43,681 nt of DNA from a bacterium (GCA_030431855.1 JAUIII010000007.1:1-43681); one strand, 5' to 3'; positions 17,757 to 27,374 are shown, numbered from the stretch's first letter. Made by a program: numbers and translations. Notes: generated by a model not told the origin, from the sequence alone.

Positions 17757-17835
17757 CTACAGATATTGTACACCTAGACTGCCGCTAACCACAAGGGGTA
17801 TCGCCGCGGCAGCTTTTGGGTGGCGTGAGCGCTAT

Positions 17836-20628
17836 CTACTGCGCACTAAATGTCTTTGTATAGAGTACTGTGCCTGGTGTGCAGGTGATGTCTTCGCCAC
17901 TGTGGGCTGGACCACAGATCATCTGATATGTCAGTTCGTGCGCACTAGCATCGTAGGAAAACGTACTGAAGCCTAGGTGTTTTGCCCGGTAAGTAGATTC
18001 CGGCAAGACGGTTTGGAAGTTGATGAGGCCCTGTCCGCCGCCGCCATTGACTACTTGCGTGAGATTGTTCCAGTCTTCAAACACTTCCATGCCGTGTCGG
18101 TGGCCCGCTAGGTCAAGCACATACTTGCCGTCTGGGTTTGATGTGGACGGGCTGTGCTCTGCCGCAAGCGCTCCAAAGACAGACTCCCAGTTGTTTGGTG
18201 GAGTATAGTCCGTGCTGCTGATAACTGGTCGATGGCCATATGTCACAACGAAATCGATGGTAGAATCTTCTTGTGCATCGGTCATCAGGTCGTCGGCCTT
18301 CGTCTCCCAATCAGTGATAGCGTTCCACCATGGTTCTGGGAATGATATGAATAGTACTCGTCCACTGCGGAACCAGCCCCAGTCCTCGCCCTGACAAGTG
18401 TTTACTGTGCTTTCAATCTCTTCTCCGCATCCCGGGTGTGTTGTTTTCGTTGCTTTGTCGTTTGGTACAGTTTGTGGGTTTGGTACTGCCAAACGTCCTT
18501 TGTAGTTTGCTAGGCTGTCGCGTGGTGTACCTTCAGGAGCGTGAGAGGTCGGATTGCCGTATTCGTGGTTACCCCATGTCACCATGAATGCTGCGTTGGT
18601 CGCAAAACTTGCTTCCGCGTCCATAAAGAATTGGTGAACGGCCGATACGCCACATTCATTCGCGATTGAAATATCGCCGTGGTGCAAGACAAAGTTTGGC
18701 GATAATGCACTCATCTGGTCGAACAGGTCTTGTTCGTACTCACGGCATGTGCTGGCTATCGTATCACCTACTGCAACGGCTTGGAAATCATCGGTGTCGC
18801 CCGCTGCGGTGGTAAACGTATGATCTAGGCCGTCAGTGCCTATCTTGTAGTGATATGTCGTACCTAGGCTTAAGCCCGACACGCGGACCTCCATAAATGG
18901 CCCTGTGGTGTCTACTGGCGTGATTGCGCTTGCAGCAGCCGTCGCTGTTTGTCCGTACGTATTGGTTGCACCGTAGTACAGCGTGTCCTCGCTGCCGCGC
19001 CAGCTAAAGACGACTTCGTCTCGAGTGTCGCCGTACGAGTATTTAATCTCGTCGACAACGTCGGTTGGTGCGGGTGGCGCCACGTAGCTAACAGTGGTTT
19101 CTAGGCATAGTTCTGTCGTTGCTACTTCATCTGAAGCACAATAACCTAGTTTCTGAATCGTACCGTTTAGCTGTACGTCATTGTTAGCCTGAGACGGAAG
19201 CGGCGAGCGGTTACCGACTCCCATTGCTGCGGTGGTCGACATGTCACCGGTATTGTTCGTGGTAAAAGTGTCGGTATACACCTGACTCGTCTCTAGGTTG
19301 GTTAGGCGCATCGTTACCACGTTGCTTGATGCATCGTTCGGCCCCTTTACACATTCGAGGCGGTATGGCGTATTTGCAGCGACTGAGGTGGAGCCTCGCA
19401 GAGCTAATTCGCTGCCAAGTGTGTTTTCGCCAGCGAAGCGACATTCTGGAAAGACTTCGTTGTTTGAAGATGAATTACATTTACTAAGCTGTAGTTTTAT
19501 TTGCGACTGATAGTTTGCGTAATTGCCTGTCTGCGTCAGTAATTGCATGGCGTTCTGACAACCGCCTAACCGACTAAATACTGCTGCGGTGCCCACGGCT
19601 TGATCTTCAGTGAAATCCAAGGTTGGTCCGCTAGTTGGTACAGCTGTTCCTCCAGATTGAGAGTACTCAGTGTCGCCTGTAAAGGTGGTTCCTGTAGAGT
19701 CGGAATTCCAATCTCCCGATAATACGAGGTCGACGCCTGCGTTAAGAGCGGCTGTATTACTGACGGTCCCTGTGGTATCGCGTAGGTCATACGTGTACAC
19801 GCTATATTCCTCGCCTGTTGACGGAAGTGTTGCAACGACTTCATTCTCTACACATGTTTGAGCGTTTGCCGCGCTTGTTGACGAGCAGTAGCCCAGTGCT
19901 TGAATCATGCCAGTGAACTGATCTGTGTTGCTACCCTGCGCTGGAAGAGGAGATTTGTTGCCAGCTGTCACATCCTTGTTGGTGCTGATAGTTCCTGTTT
20001 CCGGAATAGTAAAGGTATCGGTGTATGTTTGGTCTGCTGAAACGTCCGTCAGCCTCATAACGAGCTCTGCTCCAACATTTGGTACATCAGGCCCTTTGAT
20101 ACATTCAAGTCTATATAGCGTGTCGGCTACGATGGCAGTTGTACCGCGTTCTGGACTAGTACCAGTGGGTGTATTGCCGCCTGCAACACGACATTCTGGA
20201 TACACGTATCCGTTCGTGCATTTACTTAGTTGAAGCTTTAGCTGTGAGGCCCCAGCTCCAAACGAACCGATTTGAGATATGTTTTGCGAGTCGTTAATAC
20301 ACGTACCATCGCTAGAAAATACTACCGCCATACCAAAACCGTTACTTCCAGGTACTGAAATCGACGGATTAGATGGTGGGTCTGCGGCGCCACCAGACTG
20401 TAGCGACACGAGGTCACCTGTAAAGTTGACGCCTTCCGAGTTGGAACTCCAGTTGCCGCTCAGTACCATATCAACACCACTATTCGCAGCGGCTTGATTA
20501 GTAACCGTTGAGGTGGCGTTCCGAAAATCGTACACAAACAAGCTGTCTGAATGTGCCGCGTTTACAGAGGCGATACCGAATAATGATAGCAGTACCGCAA
20601 CCCCTAATGTGAGTAGTTTCTTTGTCAT
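17836..20628 (-). CDS. secreted metallophosphoesterase, two-module form
   Basis: This 930-residue exported protein has a signal peptide (MTKKLLTLGVAVLLSLFGIASVNA). Two copies of a module of about 235 residues follow, each beginning S-V-Y-D-(L)-R and containing QLKLQLSKC, YPECR and RLECIKGP-type stretches; it resembles a LamG-like beta sandwich. Then come a purple-acid-phosphatase-like Fn3 domain (DEIKYSYGDTRDEVVFSWRG) and a calcineurin-like catalytic domain with VGDT, HHGD, WGNHEYG, TYGHRPV and AGHRHGME metal ligands. The substrate is unknown. The ATG at 20628 is preferred because it gives the signal peptide and follows AGGGGGTG. It is a paralogue of the upstream gene, with its own promoter in the gap. 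Confidence 0.9.
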   Translation of the reverse strand: MTKKLLTLGVAVLLSLFGIASVNAAHSDSLFVYDFRNATSTVTNQAAANSGVDMVLSGNWSSNSEGVNFTGDLVSLQSGGAADPPSNPSISVPGSNGFGMAVVFSSDGTCINDSQNISQIGSFGAGASQLKLQLSKCTNGYVYPECRVAGGNTPTGTSPERGTTAIVADTLYRLECIKGPDVPNVGAELVMRLTDVSADQTYTDTFTIPETGTISTNKDVTAGNKSPLPAQGSNTDQFTGMIQALGYCSSTSAANAQTCVENEVVATLPSTGEEYSVYTYDLRDTTGTVSNTAALNAGVDLVLSGDWNSDSTGTTFTGDTEYSQSGGTAVPTSGPTLDFTEDQAVGTAAVFSRLGGCQNAMQLLTQTGNYANYQSQIKLQLSKCNSSSNNEVFPECRFAGENTLGSELALRGSTSVAANTPYRLECVKGPNDASSNVVTMRLTNLETSQVYTDTFTTNNTGDMSTTAAMGVGNRSPLPSQANNDVQLNGTIQKLGYCASDEVATTELCLETTVSYVAPPAPTDVVDEIKYSYGDTRDEVVFSWRGSEDTLYYGATNTYGQTATAAASAITPVDTTGPFMEVRVSGLSLGTTYHYKIGTDGLDHTFTTAAGDTDDFQAVAVGDTIASTCREYEQDLFDQMSALSPNFVLHHGDISIANECGVSAVHQFFMDAEASFATNAAFMVTWGNHEYGNPTSHAPEGTPRDSLANYKGRLAVPNPQTVPNDKATKTTHPGCGEEIESTVNTCQGEDWGWFRSGRVLFISFPEPWWNAITDWETKADDLMTDAQEDSTIDFVVTYGHRPVISSTDYTPPNNWESVFGALAAEHSPSTSNPDGKYVLDLAGHRHGMEVFEDWNNLTQVVNGGGGQGLINFQTVLPESTYRAKHLGFSTFSYDASAHELTYQMICGPAHSGEDITCTPGTVLYTKTFSAQ

Positions 20629-20665
20629 AGTTACACCCCCTGTGTCATGACCTTGTAATAGGTCT

Positions 20666-20694
20666 ATAGTATGCCTCGTTTTGTGCAAATGCAA
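20666..20694 (-). promoter_or_regulatory. promoter of the two-module phosphoesterase gene
   Basis: TTGCAT (complement of 20689-20694), 17 bp, TACTAT (complement of 20666-20671). The upstream context CTAGTTGC is the same as in the promoter of the paralogue at 22821-22849. Confidence 0.55.
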
Positions 20695-22785
20695 CTAGTT
20701 TTTTGAGTATGTTTGGCTATATAGCGTTGAGCCAGGGGTGCAAGTAGTATTTTGACTGTTGTGCTGAGGACCACAGATCATTGCGAAGGTCAGCGTTCGT
20801 GCTTGGCCATCGTATGATAGTGTCGTAAATCCAAGATGCTTGGCGCGGAACGTAGAGCCGCTGAGTACGGTTTGGAAGTTAATGAGGCCTTGTCCGCCTC
20901 CACCATTAACAACTTGCGTGAGGTTGTTCCAGCTTGCAAATACTTCCATGTTGTGGCGGTGACCAGTCAGGTCTAGTACATATTTGCCGTTTGGATTTGA
21001 GCTTGACGGGCTATAACTAGCTGCGAGCTGAGAAAATGCGGTGTTCCAATCTTTCGGTGGAGTATAGCCAGTACTGCTAATGACTGGTCGGTGGCCATAC
21101 GTTACAACGAAATCTATAGATGAGTCGCTTTGCGCCTGTGCCATCAGAGCACCTGCCTTCGTTCGCCAGTCCATAATAGCGTTCCACCATGGTTCTGGGT
21201 AAGAAATGAAAAGTACTCGACCACTTTGGAACCAGCCCCAGTCTTCGCCACGACATGTATTAATGCTGCTGCCGATTTCTTGGCCACATCCAGGGTGTGA
21301 GGTCTTTGTTGTTTTGTCATTTGGAACGGTTTGAGCATTTGGAATTGCACTTCGCCCCTTGTAATTCGCCAAGCTGTCACGAGGTGTGCCAGCAGGTGCA
21401 TGGCTAGTCGGCTTTCCGTACTCGTGATTGCCCCATACAGGCATAAAGGCTGCGTAGGTTGAATAGCTGTTTTGAAGGTCCATGTAAAACTGATGAACTG
21501 CCGGCACGCCACACTTGTTGGCAATCGCCATGTCGCCGTGGTGCAAGACCATGCTCGGCTGCATTGAGTGTATGAGGCTATTCATTTCTTGTTGATAGCC
21601 GCGGCAGTCACTGGCTATTGTGTCACCTATTGCTACGGCAGAGAAGCTGTCGTTGTCTCCTGCTGCTGTGGTAAAGCTATGGTCAGTGCCGTCGCTGCCG
21701 ATTTTGTAATGATAGGTTGCCCCGAGTGATAGACCGCTTAATCGTGCCTCCATGAACGGTCCGTCAATATCAACTGGTGTTATGTCGCTCTCATTTGCGG
21801 TTGCGAAACTACCATATGACTCGTCGAGGCCGTAGTATATTACATCCGCGTCTCCACGCCAGCTAAAGACAACCTCGTCTCGTGTGTCGCCGTATGAATA
21901 CTTGATTTCATCTGCACCGCCGCCGCTAACTGGCGGATCAACTGGGGGGTCGACCGGAGGATCTACGGGCGGATCGACAGGTGGCGTGGTTTCTAGGTTC
22001 ACTGCACTGTCAAGACACGCCTGCGCCCGGACAACATCATTACTAACGCAGTAGCCGAGTAGTGCGATAACGCCTGTGTATTGGTCGGTGTTTGAACCCT
22101 GTGCTGGCAAAGGGTATTTATTACCTGCGGTGACATCACGAATTGAGCTAATGGTGCCTGTCGCGGGTATGCTAAACGTATCAGTGGTAATGATGCCTGT
22201 CTGAACATCAGTTGTACGCATCGTAACTGTTGCGCTGCTACCTTCATCGGGGCTTTTCACGCATTCAAGTCGGTAGTCGGTGTCGCTAGCTAGTTGTGGT
22301 GATCCGCGCAGCGCGAACTGTTTTGTAGGAGTGCTTTGTCCTGCGATACGGCACTCTGGGTACATCTTGCCACTACGACATTTACTGAGCTGTAACTTGA
22401 TCTGCGAAGTGGATGTGGCGAAAGGACCGATCTGCGAAATATTCTGAGAATCGCTACCACATCCTCCAGTTTGGCTAAAGATTACTGCAGCTCCTACTGA
22501 CTGAGAGGCACTAGCGCTTATCACTGGTCCACTAGCCGGCGCGGCGTGCCCACCAGACTGCAACGATGACGTGTTTCCATTAAATTGGACGCCGTCTGTG
22601 GTCGATACCCAGTCGCCAACTAGTTGCATAGGCGCCGTTTGATTTGCAGACGCACTATTCTGGACTGGACTCGTAGCACTCCTAAAATCGTATACATAGA
22701 TACTATCGGTATCTGCTGCTCGAACAGTCGTTAAAGTTACTATCGATGCCACCGCTAGTACTACAAATGCCAATAGTTTTTTCAC
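20695..22785 (-). CDS. secreted metallophosphoesterase, one-module form
   Basis: This is a 696-residue paralogue of the downstream gene. A GTG start with GAGGTAAGCT before it gives a signal peptide (to about residue 23). A single LamG-like module spans about 24-265 and a flexible PPVD repeat linker about 268-286. An Fn3-like domain spans about 291-375, and the calcineurin-like phosphatase follows from 380 to the end. Metal-binding motifs are IGDT (near 387), HHGD (415-418), WGNHEYG (451-457), TYGHRPVIS and TGHRHNME. Conserved cysteine pairs suggest folding outside the cell. It lacks one of the two N-terminal modules of its neighbour and has the proline linker instead. Confidence 0.9.
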   Translation of the reverse strand: MKKLLAFVVLAVASIVTLTTVRAADTDSIYVYDFRSATSPVQNSASANQTAPMQLVGDWVSTTDGVQFNGNTSSLQSGGHAAPASGPVISASASQSVGAAVIFSQTGGCGSDSQNISQIGPFATSTSQIKLQLSKCRSGKMYPECRIAGQSTPTKQFALRGSPQLASDTDYRLECVKSPDEGSSATVTMRTTDVQTGIITTDTFSIPATGTISSIRDVTAGNKYPLPAQGSNTDQYTGVIALLGYCVSNDVVRAQACLDSAVNLETTPPVDPPVDPPVDPPVDPPVSGGGADEIKYSYGDTRDEVVFSWRGDADVIYYGLDESYGSFATANESDITPVDIDGPFMEARLSGLSLGATYHYKIGSDGTDHSFTTAAGDNDSFSAVAIGDTIASDCRGYQQEMNSLIHSMQPSMVLHHGDMAIANKCGVPAVHQFYMDLQNSYSTYAAFMPVWGNHEYGKPTSHAPAGTPRDSLANYKGRSAIPNAQTVPNDKTTKTSHPGCGQEIGSSINTCRGEDWGWFQSGRVLFISYPEPWWNAIMDWRTKAGALMAQAQSDSSIDFVVTYGHRPVISSTGYTPPKDWNTAFSQLAASYSPSSSNPNGKYVLDLTGHRHNMEVFASWNNLTQVVNGGGGQGLINFQTVLSGSTFRAKHLGFTTLSYDGQARTLTFAMICGPQHNSQNTTCTPGSTLYSQTYSKN

Positions 22786-22820
22786 AGCTTACCTCGCAAA
22801 CGCCGTTTATATTATCTATT

Positions 22821-22849
22821 ACCATAGCAACTTATTGGCTAATACGCAA
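22821..22849 (-). promoter_or_regulatory. promoter of the one-module phosphoesterase gene
   Basis: TTGCGT (complement of 22844-22849), 17 bp, TATGGT (complement of 22821-22826) with a TGC extension just before the -10. The leader is about 30 nt and contains the GAGG ribosome site. Confidence 0.55.
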
Positions 22850-22866
22850 CTAGATTTTGAGGATGT

Positions 22867-22892
22867 AAAAACCCGCTACAGCGCGGGTTTTT
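22867..22892 (-). terminator. intrinsic terminator after the HdeD-like gene
   Basis: ACCCGC (22871-22876) pairs with GCGGGT (22883-22888) around a 6-nt loop. It is flanked by A5 and T5 runs, so it can work on both strands. It ends the membrane-protein unit before the phosphoesterase promoters. Confidence 0.85.
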
Positions 22893-22911
22893 ATGGGTGC
22901 AGTGAAGAATA

Positions 22912-23463
22912 CTAGGCTTCTTCAAATGCTCGCTCGTCTAGCGATGACGCAATCAGTAGTGGTCCAAAGAGCAGCGCGTACAGACCGATAATCCATACGA
23001 ACGCAACGCCTCCAGATACAGGTTGCGAGAGTACAAATACTCCTGCAACGATGCTAAGCGCTCCGCCGATGAGGGCAAAGGTGCGGGCGGTTGCAGTCTT
23101 TACATCACCAAAGAGGCCTGTGACGACGTCAAAAAGCCCCTGCACTACAAGCGTAAAGCCTGTCAGCAAAATAAGAGTTGCAAATGATACACCGGGGTGG
23201 CGGACCAGGTAGACGCCCACGCCTACAGCCAAGACGCCGAATAGCAACTTGAGCCACCACATGCTATCTGTGGAAACGCTCATGAACCCACGTACGACTG
23301 ACAGCACTCCCCATGCTAATACGTAAGCACTAAATATATAGACGAATGTTACGAGTGTGAGGCCAGGCCAGAAGAGTGCGGCGATACCGAAAAGCATCGT
23401 TGCGACACCAGCTACTGCGCCGAGCCACCACACATTGTTAGATTGTTGTACTTTTGCAGCCAT
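22912..23463 (-). CDS. HdeD-family (DUF308) membrane protein
   Basis: This 183-residue protein has about six transmembrane helices. The repeated pattern W-L-G-A-V-A-G-V-A-T-M-L-F-G-I-A and VARH-like loop LVRHPGVSFATLILLTGFTLVVQGLFDVVTGL is typical of HdeD/DUF308 proteins. In E. coli HdeD is linked to acid resistance at high cell density; the role here is unknown. AGGAGT lies about 8 bp before the ATG. It is the last gene of a cluster of membrane proteins transcribed on the minus strand. Confidence 0.8.
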   Translation of the reverse strand: MAAKVQQSNNVWWLGAVAGVATMLFGIAALFWPGLTLVTFVYIFSAYVLAWGVLSVVRGFMSVSTDSMWWLKLLFGVLAVGVGVYLVRHPGVSFATLILLTGFTLVVQGLFDVVTGLFGDVKTATARTFALIGGALSIVAGVFVLSQPVSGGVAFVWIIGLYALLFGPLLIASSLDERAFEEA

Positions 23464-23489
23464 ATAGAATACTCCTTTGTTATATGTGC

Positions 23490-23843
23490 CTATTCTTGTT
23501 CTTTGGGTTGGACTGGTTCGAGGTCGCCTCCTTTCAGGTCACGTAGAACGCCGATTAACCCGGCAGCGATTAATACGATTCCAAGGCCGTAGCGCACGTA
23601 GTCTAGCTGAACGATATCAGCTTCTCGCAGCGTAACGTAGGTGCCAAGAATCAGCGATATAAATCCTATTCTCCGTACAGCACCAAAAGGTACAGCTAAT
23701 AAAATAAGCCCAACGACTGCTGAGCCTAAACCTACGACAAAACTAATTTCAGGCAGGGGCAGCAGGTCGACGACGAGCAAAACGCCCACGAGAAGCAGCA
23801 ATGCCGCTGCACTGACATGGATTATCTTCGCTGATAGTTTCAT
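23490..23843 (-). CDS. small membrane protein, unknown
   Basis: This 117-residue protein has about four hydrophobic segments (AAALLLLVGVLLVVDLL, FVVGLGSAVVGLILLAVPFGAV, a shorter one after RRIGFISLILGTYV, and YGLGIVLIAAGLIGVL) and a charged C-terminus. I recognise no family. The internal ATG at 23843 is chosen over the longer frame because GAGAGGTAGG lies just before it. It sits between the HdeD-like gene and the permease, probably in one unit. Confidence 0.7.
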   Translation of the reverse strand: MKLSAKIIHVSAAALLLLVGVLLVVDLLPLPEISFVVGLGSAVVGLILLAVPFGAVRRIGFISLILGTYVTLREADIVQLDYVRYGLGIVLIAAGLIGVLRDLKGGDLEPVQPKEQE

Positions 23844-23900
23844 AATCCTACCTCTCTCATTTTTCACTATACTCTTGTTAATGAAAAAATTAAAGGAATC

Positions 23901-24965
23901 TTAAGTTTGCCTTTGTTTGTGATTGAGGTAGATTTGGGCTGTTGTCATAAGACCAATAACGATAAGCGGACCGTACACTATACCCATGATTCCAAAGTAG
24001 TAGATACCTGAAAACGTAGCGATAATCGCCAGCGCCTGTATCATACCCGAATCTTTTGGTACGAGTCGTGGGCGCATGACATTATCAAAGTTACAGATGA
24101 CAAATGAATAGATAAGGAACACCCACAGTCCAGGCCAGAAATTACCGCTCACCATGGCAAATAGCGAAATTGGTACAACAACAATTCCACTACCAAGTGG
24201 TACCATGCCGAGGATTGTAAATAAGATGGTAAGTGGCAAGAAATAGGGCTGAAGGCCTAGTAAGAACAGCAAAAATGCAGAGCTAACTGCGGTAACGAAT
24301 GAAATAATGAACTGCCCTTTCAAGCTCGCACTCACCATCAGGCCGGCACGATACATGTATTTGCCGCTATCTTCTTCGGAAAATGGCGAAGCGGTAATAA
24401 GAAAGTGTTTAATTTGCTTGTGGTACACCAAGAGAATATTGAAGGTAAAGCCGTATATGATTGCCGAGGTAATGAGTTGTGGCGCGGATGCTGCAATCGC
24501 TGCGATAATTTTTATAGATTGGCTGATGATGAATGGAATAGTTTGCTGTATGAACTCTCGTAGCGACCTTTCAGCCCCATCGGCAGCATCAGGGGGTAAG
24601 ATTGTTCCCACAGTGTCTCCGACTGCATGAATACTGACGTATAGTGACGAACCAGGTTTGTATTCGAGGTTCGAGACAGTTTCGGCGAGGTTGAACGCCT
24701 GTTGTACAGCAAGCACTATGATAAAAATAATAGGTAGTAAAAAAATGAGGATACTAGACACCATAGTCAGACTTGCAGCTACTTTGTCTTTCATGCGTTT
24801 TCGCAGCCAGTTATACATCGGAAAGAGCAAGTATGCGAAGACGGCACTCAGTGCAATAGGGGCAAGGAATGGCTGAAAAAAAACAAATGCGACAACTATA
24901 CAAAATATACCAATATAAAACCAATTTGGTTGACTATCTTGTGTCATACGATTCGACGTCGCCAC
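23901..24965 (-). CDS. AI-2E family (PerM-like) transporter
   Basis: This 354-residue membrane protein has about eight helices and the AI-2E/UPF0118 layout. Two N-terminal hydrophobic hairpins are followed by a large extracytoplasmic domain and then a C-terminal core with ILGMVPLGSGIVVVPISLFAM and DNVMRPRLVPKDSGMIQALAII. Family members have been linked to export of autoinducer-2 or to Na+/H+ exchange; the substrate here is unknown. The start is GTG with GAGGTGAT seven bases upstream, overlapping the stop of the previous gene by one base. Confidence 0.88.
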   Translation of the reverse strand: MATSNRMTQDSQPNWFYIGIFCIVVAFVFFQPFLAPIALSAVFAYLLFPMYNWLRKRMKDKVAASLTMVSSILIFLLPIIFIIVLAVQQAFNLAETVSNLEYKPGSSLYVSIHAVGDTVGTILPPDAADGAERSLREFIQQTIPFIISQSIKIIAAIAASAPQLITSAIIYGFTFNILLVYHKQIKHFLITASPFSEEDSGKYMYRAGLMVSASLKGQFIISFVTAVSSAFLLFLLGLQPYFLPLTILFTILGMVPLGSGIVVVPISLFAMVSGNFWPGLWVFLIYSFVICNFDNVMRPRLVPKDSGMIQALAIIATFSGIYYFGIMGIVYGPLIVIGLMTTAQIYLNHKQRQT

Positions 24966-25882
24966 TATTTATCACCTCTCTGGCTTGATAACTTTTTTGC
25001 TACTAGCTGAACACCATGGCCAATGCGACCTCTTTGCCAGAAAATAATAATAGCAATTGTCGCAGCGCCAAGCATGGTCCACATTTGTTGTGAGAATGGC
25101 GCCAAGTACGCACTGACTAAATTGGTCACGACCTGGCTCGATGACGAGTTTGCTACCATTGAACCCACACTCTGAGGAATAAACGGCCCAAAGAACAAGC
25201 CTATCAATGCGACAGTCGCAATCGCAACGTACACATGGTATACGTATCTGGCATACACTGCTCGATGCAGATAGATATACGTCCCGAAGAGCACGGCTGT
25301 TAACAGCCAAAATAATGGCGCGAGCCAAATAAATGCACGATATATACCACTGACATTCGGGATATCCGCGGCGCGTACTAAAACCAGTGTCTCTGGAATG
25401 TCTTCACTATTAAAATTCATTAAATTATCATTGCTTGATTGAGCAAGCTGCGCTAGCACAGACAGTGGTTGCTTTATAACGGTAAGCTCAAGTCGCACGT
25501 CTTGAGGGTTTGGGTTCGTCACGTAAGCGTATAGCTTCGTAATCACACCGCTTATCGCCCGCTCGCCTATATCACTTGCTAGCAGGCCGCTGGTAAATGA
25601 AGCAAGGCGGTCGCCGGCAAGTCTTTGTACGATTGGGCGGTCGGCAAGCGTAGCGTCAACAACCGTACGGGCGATTGCGTCGCGATTTTGCAGCTGAGAT
25701 AACGTACTGACGGCAATCGATTTAAACTCATTTTGATTAAAAATAGTGTGCTTTACCCACATGGACCCCTGCGCAAGTAGTAGCGATATACTTGCAAGCG
25801 CGATTAAAAGAGCGCTAAGAATAAACCGATATTTTGCTTCTGATGAAGCAGTCACCTTTTTAGACGTCGTACGTGTTGCCAT
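24965..25882 (-). CDS. membrane protein of unknown function
   Basis: This 305-residue protein has one N-terminal transmembrane helix (about 19-40), an extracytoplasmic domain of about 140 residues and three C-terminal helices (about 183-205, 213-234 and 266-283), with a basic cytoplasmic tail. The soluble domain contains LQNRDAIARTVVDATLADRPIVQRL and a DIGERAISGVITKLY segment, suggesting helices. A strong GGAGGTG precedes the ATG. It overlaps the AI-2E permease by one base, which points to a shared function. I do not recognise the family. Confidence 0.75.
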   Translation of the reverse strand: MATRTTSKKVTASSEAKYRFILSALLIALASISLLLAQGSMWVKHTIFNQNEFKSIAVSTLSQLQNRDAIARTVVDATLADRPIVQRLAGDRLASFTSGLLASDIGERAISGVITKLYAYVTNPNPQDVRLELTVIKQPLSVLAQLAQSSNDNLMNFNSEDIPETLVLVRAADIPNVSGIYRAFIWLAPLFWLLTAVLFGTYIYLHRAVYARYVYHVYVAIATVALIGLFFGPFIPQSVGSMVANSSSSQVVTNLVSAYLAPFSQQMWTMLGAATIAIIIFWQRGRIGHGVQLVAKKLSSQRGDK

Positions 25883-25956
25883 GGCACACCTCCAATTTCT
25901 GCATAAAGTATACTACAGCGTATAGTTTTCGAGTACTTTCTACCTCGGCACTAGTT

Positions 25957-25965
25957 TGGTAGACT
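25957..25965 (+). promoter_or_regulatory. extended -10 directly before the mscS-like gene
   Basis: TGGTAGACT ends exactly six bases before the ATG at 25972. Initiation at the usual distance would place the first transcribed base at the A of the start codon. Confidence 0.55.
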
Positions 25966-25971
25966 GGGTGC

Positions 25972-26838
25972 ATGGACATACAATCAATCTTTAGCGCAAT
26001 AATAAGTCTTAATATGAATGTGCTACTGATACTGCTCGTACTCTCACTAGCGTACTTTTTCTCACTAATATCGCGGCGAGTGATTACGCGAATTATACGT
26101 CGGGCGATTCGACCACAAGATTTCAAGTCGAAACGTGACGAAGAGCAGCGCGAAGATACGCTGATTTCAATAGTAACCACAGCCGCGCACGTAACGATAT
26201 GGACAGCAGCCTTACTAACAGTGCTTTCTATGCTTGGCGTTAACATTGGACCGCTACTAGCTGGTGCTGGTATCGCTGGTGTCGCGCTTGGATTCGGCGC
26301 TCAGACAATGGTGAAGGATTTTCTTGCCGGCTTGTTCATTCTCGGTGAAAATCAGTATAGGGTCGGCGATGTACTACAAGTAAATCAAACCGTTTCTGGC
26401 GTCGTTGAGAAGATAAGCTTACGCATGACGAAGCTGCGAGACCTCGATGGTAACGTGCATTATATTCCAAATGGAGAAATTACAATTGCCACAAACATGA
26501 CAATGGAATACGCACAGGCGGTGGTGGATGTAGGTATTAGCTACGACAGCGATATTGATAAAGTGGAGGCAATCATTGATACGGTCGGTGAAAATATTTA
26601 TGAAGACGAAGTCTGGAGGGGCGTCGCCCTGGAAGCCCCTTACATGCTTCGCGTGAACTCTTTTGACGATTCTGCCATTACTGTACGCATTGTTTGTAAA
26701 ACAGCTCCAATTCGCCAATGGGAAGTAAAAAGCGAAATACTCCGCCGTCTGAAGAAAGCATTCGACAAAGAAGGAATAGAGATCCCCTTCCCTCAGCGGG
26801 TTGTTCACACAGCTCCGGCAAAAAAAACCAAAAAATAG
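25972..26838 (+). CDS. MscS-family mechanosensitive channel
   Basis: This 288-residue protein is a small-conductance channel that opens on hypo-osmotic stress. Two N-terminal helices (about 17-37 and 64-90) are followed by the pore helix with the Gly/Ala pattern LLAGAGIAGVALGFGAQTMVKDFLAGLFI (about 95-123). The beta domain follows with VGDVLQVNQTVSGVVEKISLRMTKLRDLDGNVHYIPNGEI and an alpha/beta C-terminal domain ending EGIEIPFPQR. All family landmarks are present and the length is normal. It appears to be transcribed without a leader. Confidence 0.95.
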   Translation: MDIQSIFSAIISLNMNVLLILLVLSLAYFFSLISRRVITRIIRRAIRPQDFKSKRDEEQREDTLISIVTTAAHVTIWTAALLTVLSMLGVNIGPLLAGAGIAGVALGFGAQTMVKDFLAGLFILGENQYRVGDVLQVNQTVSGVVEKISLRMTKLRDLDGNVHYIPNGEITIATNMTMEYAQAVVDVGISYDSDIDKVEAIIDTVGENIYEDEVWRGVALEAPYMLRVNSFDDSAITVRIVCKTAPIRQWEVKSEILRRLKKAFDKEGIEIPFPQRVVHTAPAKKTKK

Positions 26839-26882
26839 CTTTTTGTCAAAGCGCATGAGCATTGTGGGTGTATACTGATTGT

Positions 26883-27371
26883 ATGGTAAGCAAAAAAGCG
26901 CTTCGCATTGCCAGCATGAAGCGCCGTAGCGCGCTTTCTTCTGGCGAACGCACACTGGCATCTCTGAAGATTTGTCAGCGTCTTTGCGATGAACTCGATT
27001 GGAAAAAAATACACAGGGTAAACGTATACAAAGCACTGAAAAGCCTCCATGAGGCAGACCCGGTGGGAATGGTAGAGTGCATTAAGTCGACGCATCCAGA
27101 CGTGGATGTAGTCATATCTCCGTTTGCATTAAATGCAGCGAAACCAGACGGTGATTTTGATGTGGTGGTGGTACCCCTCGTTGCATTCGACGAACAGTGC
27201 AATCGAATAGGTATGGGCGGCGGTTGGTATGATGAATACTTAGCGGGACACCCGAGCTCAGTAAAGGTAGGCATTGGTTTTGAAATTCAGAAAGTTGATG
27301 AAATTCCAATCAGCCCTATAGACGTACCTATGGACATGATAGTAACAGATACAGCGGTGTACAGGCCTTAG
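26883..27371 (+). CDS. 5-formyltetrahydrofolate cyclo-ligase family protein
   Basis: This enzyme uses ATP to convert 5-formyl-THF to 5,10-methenyl-THF (162 aa, slightly short for the family). The basic N-terminus KKALRIASMKRRSALSSGER is typical, and the signature GMGGGWYDEYLAG matches the G-x-G-x-G-Y-Y-D-R loop. DVVVVPLVAFDEQCNRIG precedes it. The start at 26883 gives the usual N-terminus and lies six bases after TATACT, so the mRNA is probably leaderless. It ends 3 bp from the convergent UPF0145 gene. Confidence 0.9.
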   Translation: MVSKKALRIASMKRRSALSSGERTLASLKICQRLCDELDWKKIHRVNVYKALKSLHEADPVGMVECIKSTHPDVDVVISPFALNAAKPDGDFDVVVVPLVAFDEQCNRIGMGGGWYDEYLAGHPSSVKVGIGFEIQKVDEIPISPIDVPMDMIVTDTAVYRP

Positions 27372-27374
27372 ATA

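Noticed and set aside
21930-21985. Tandem DNA repeat in the proline linker
   Set aside because: The 12-bp PPVD units differ in sequence and simply encode a flexible linker; no evidence of phase variation.
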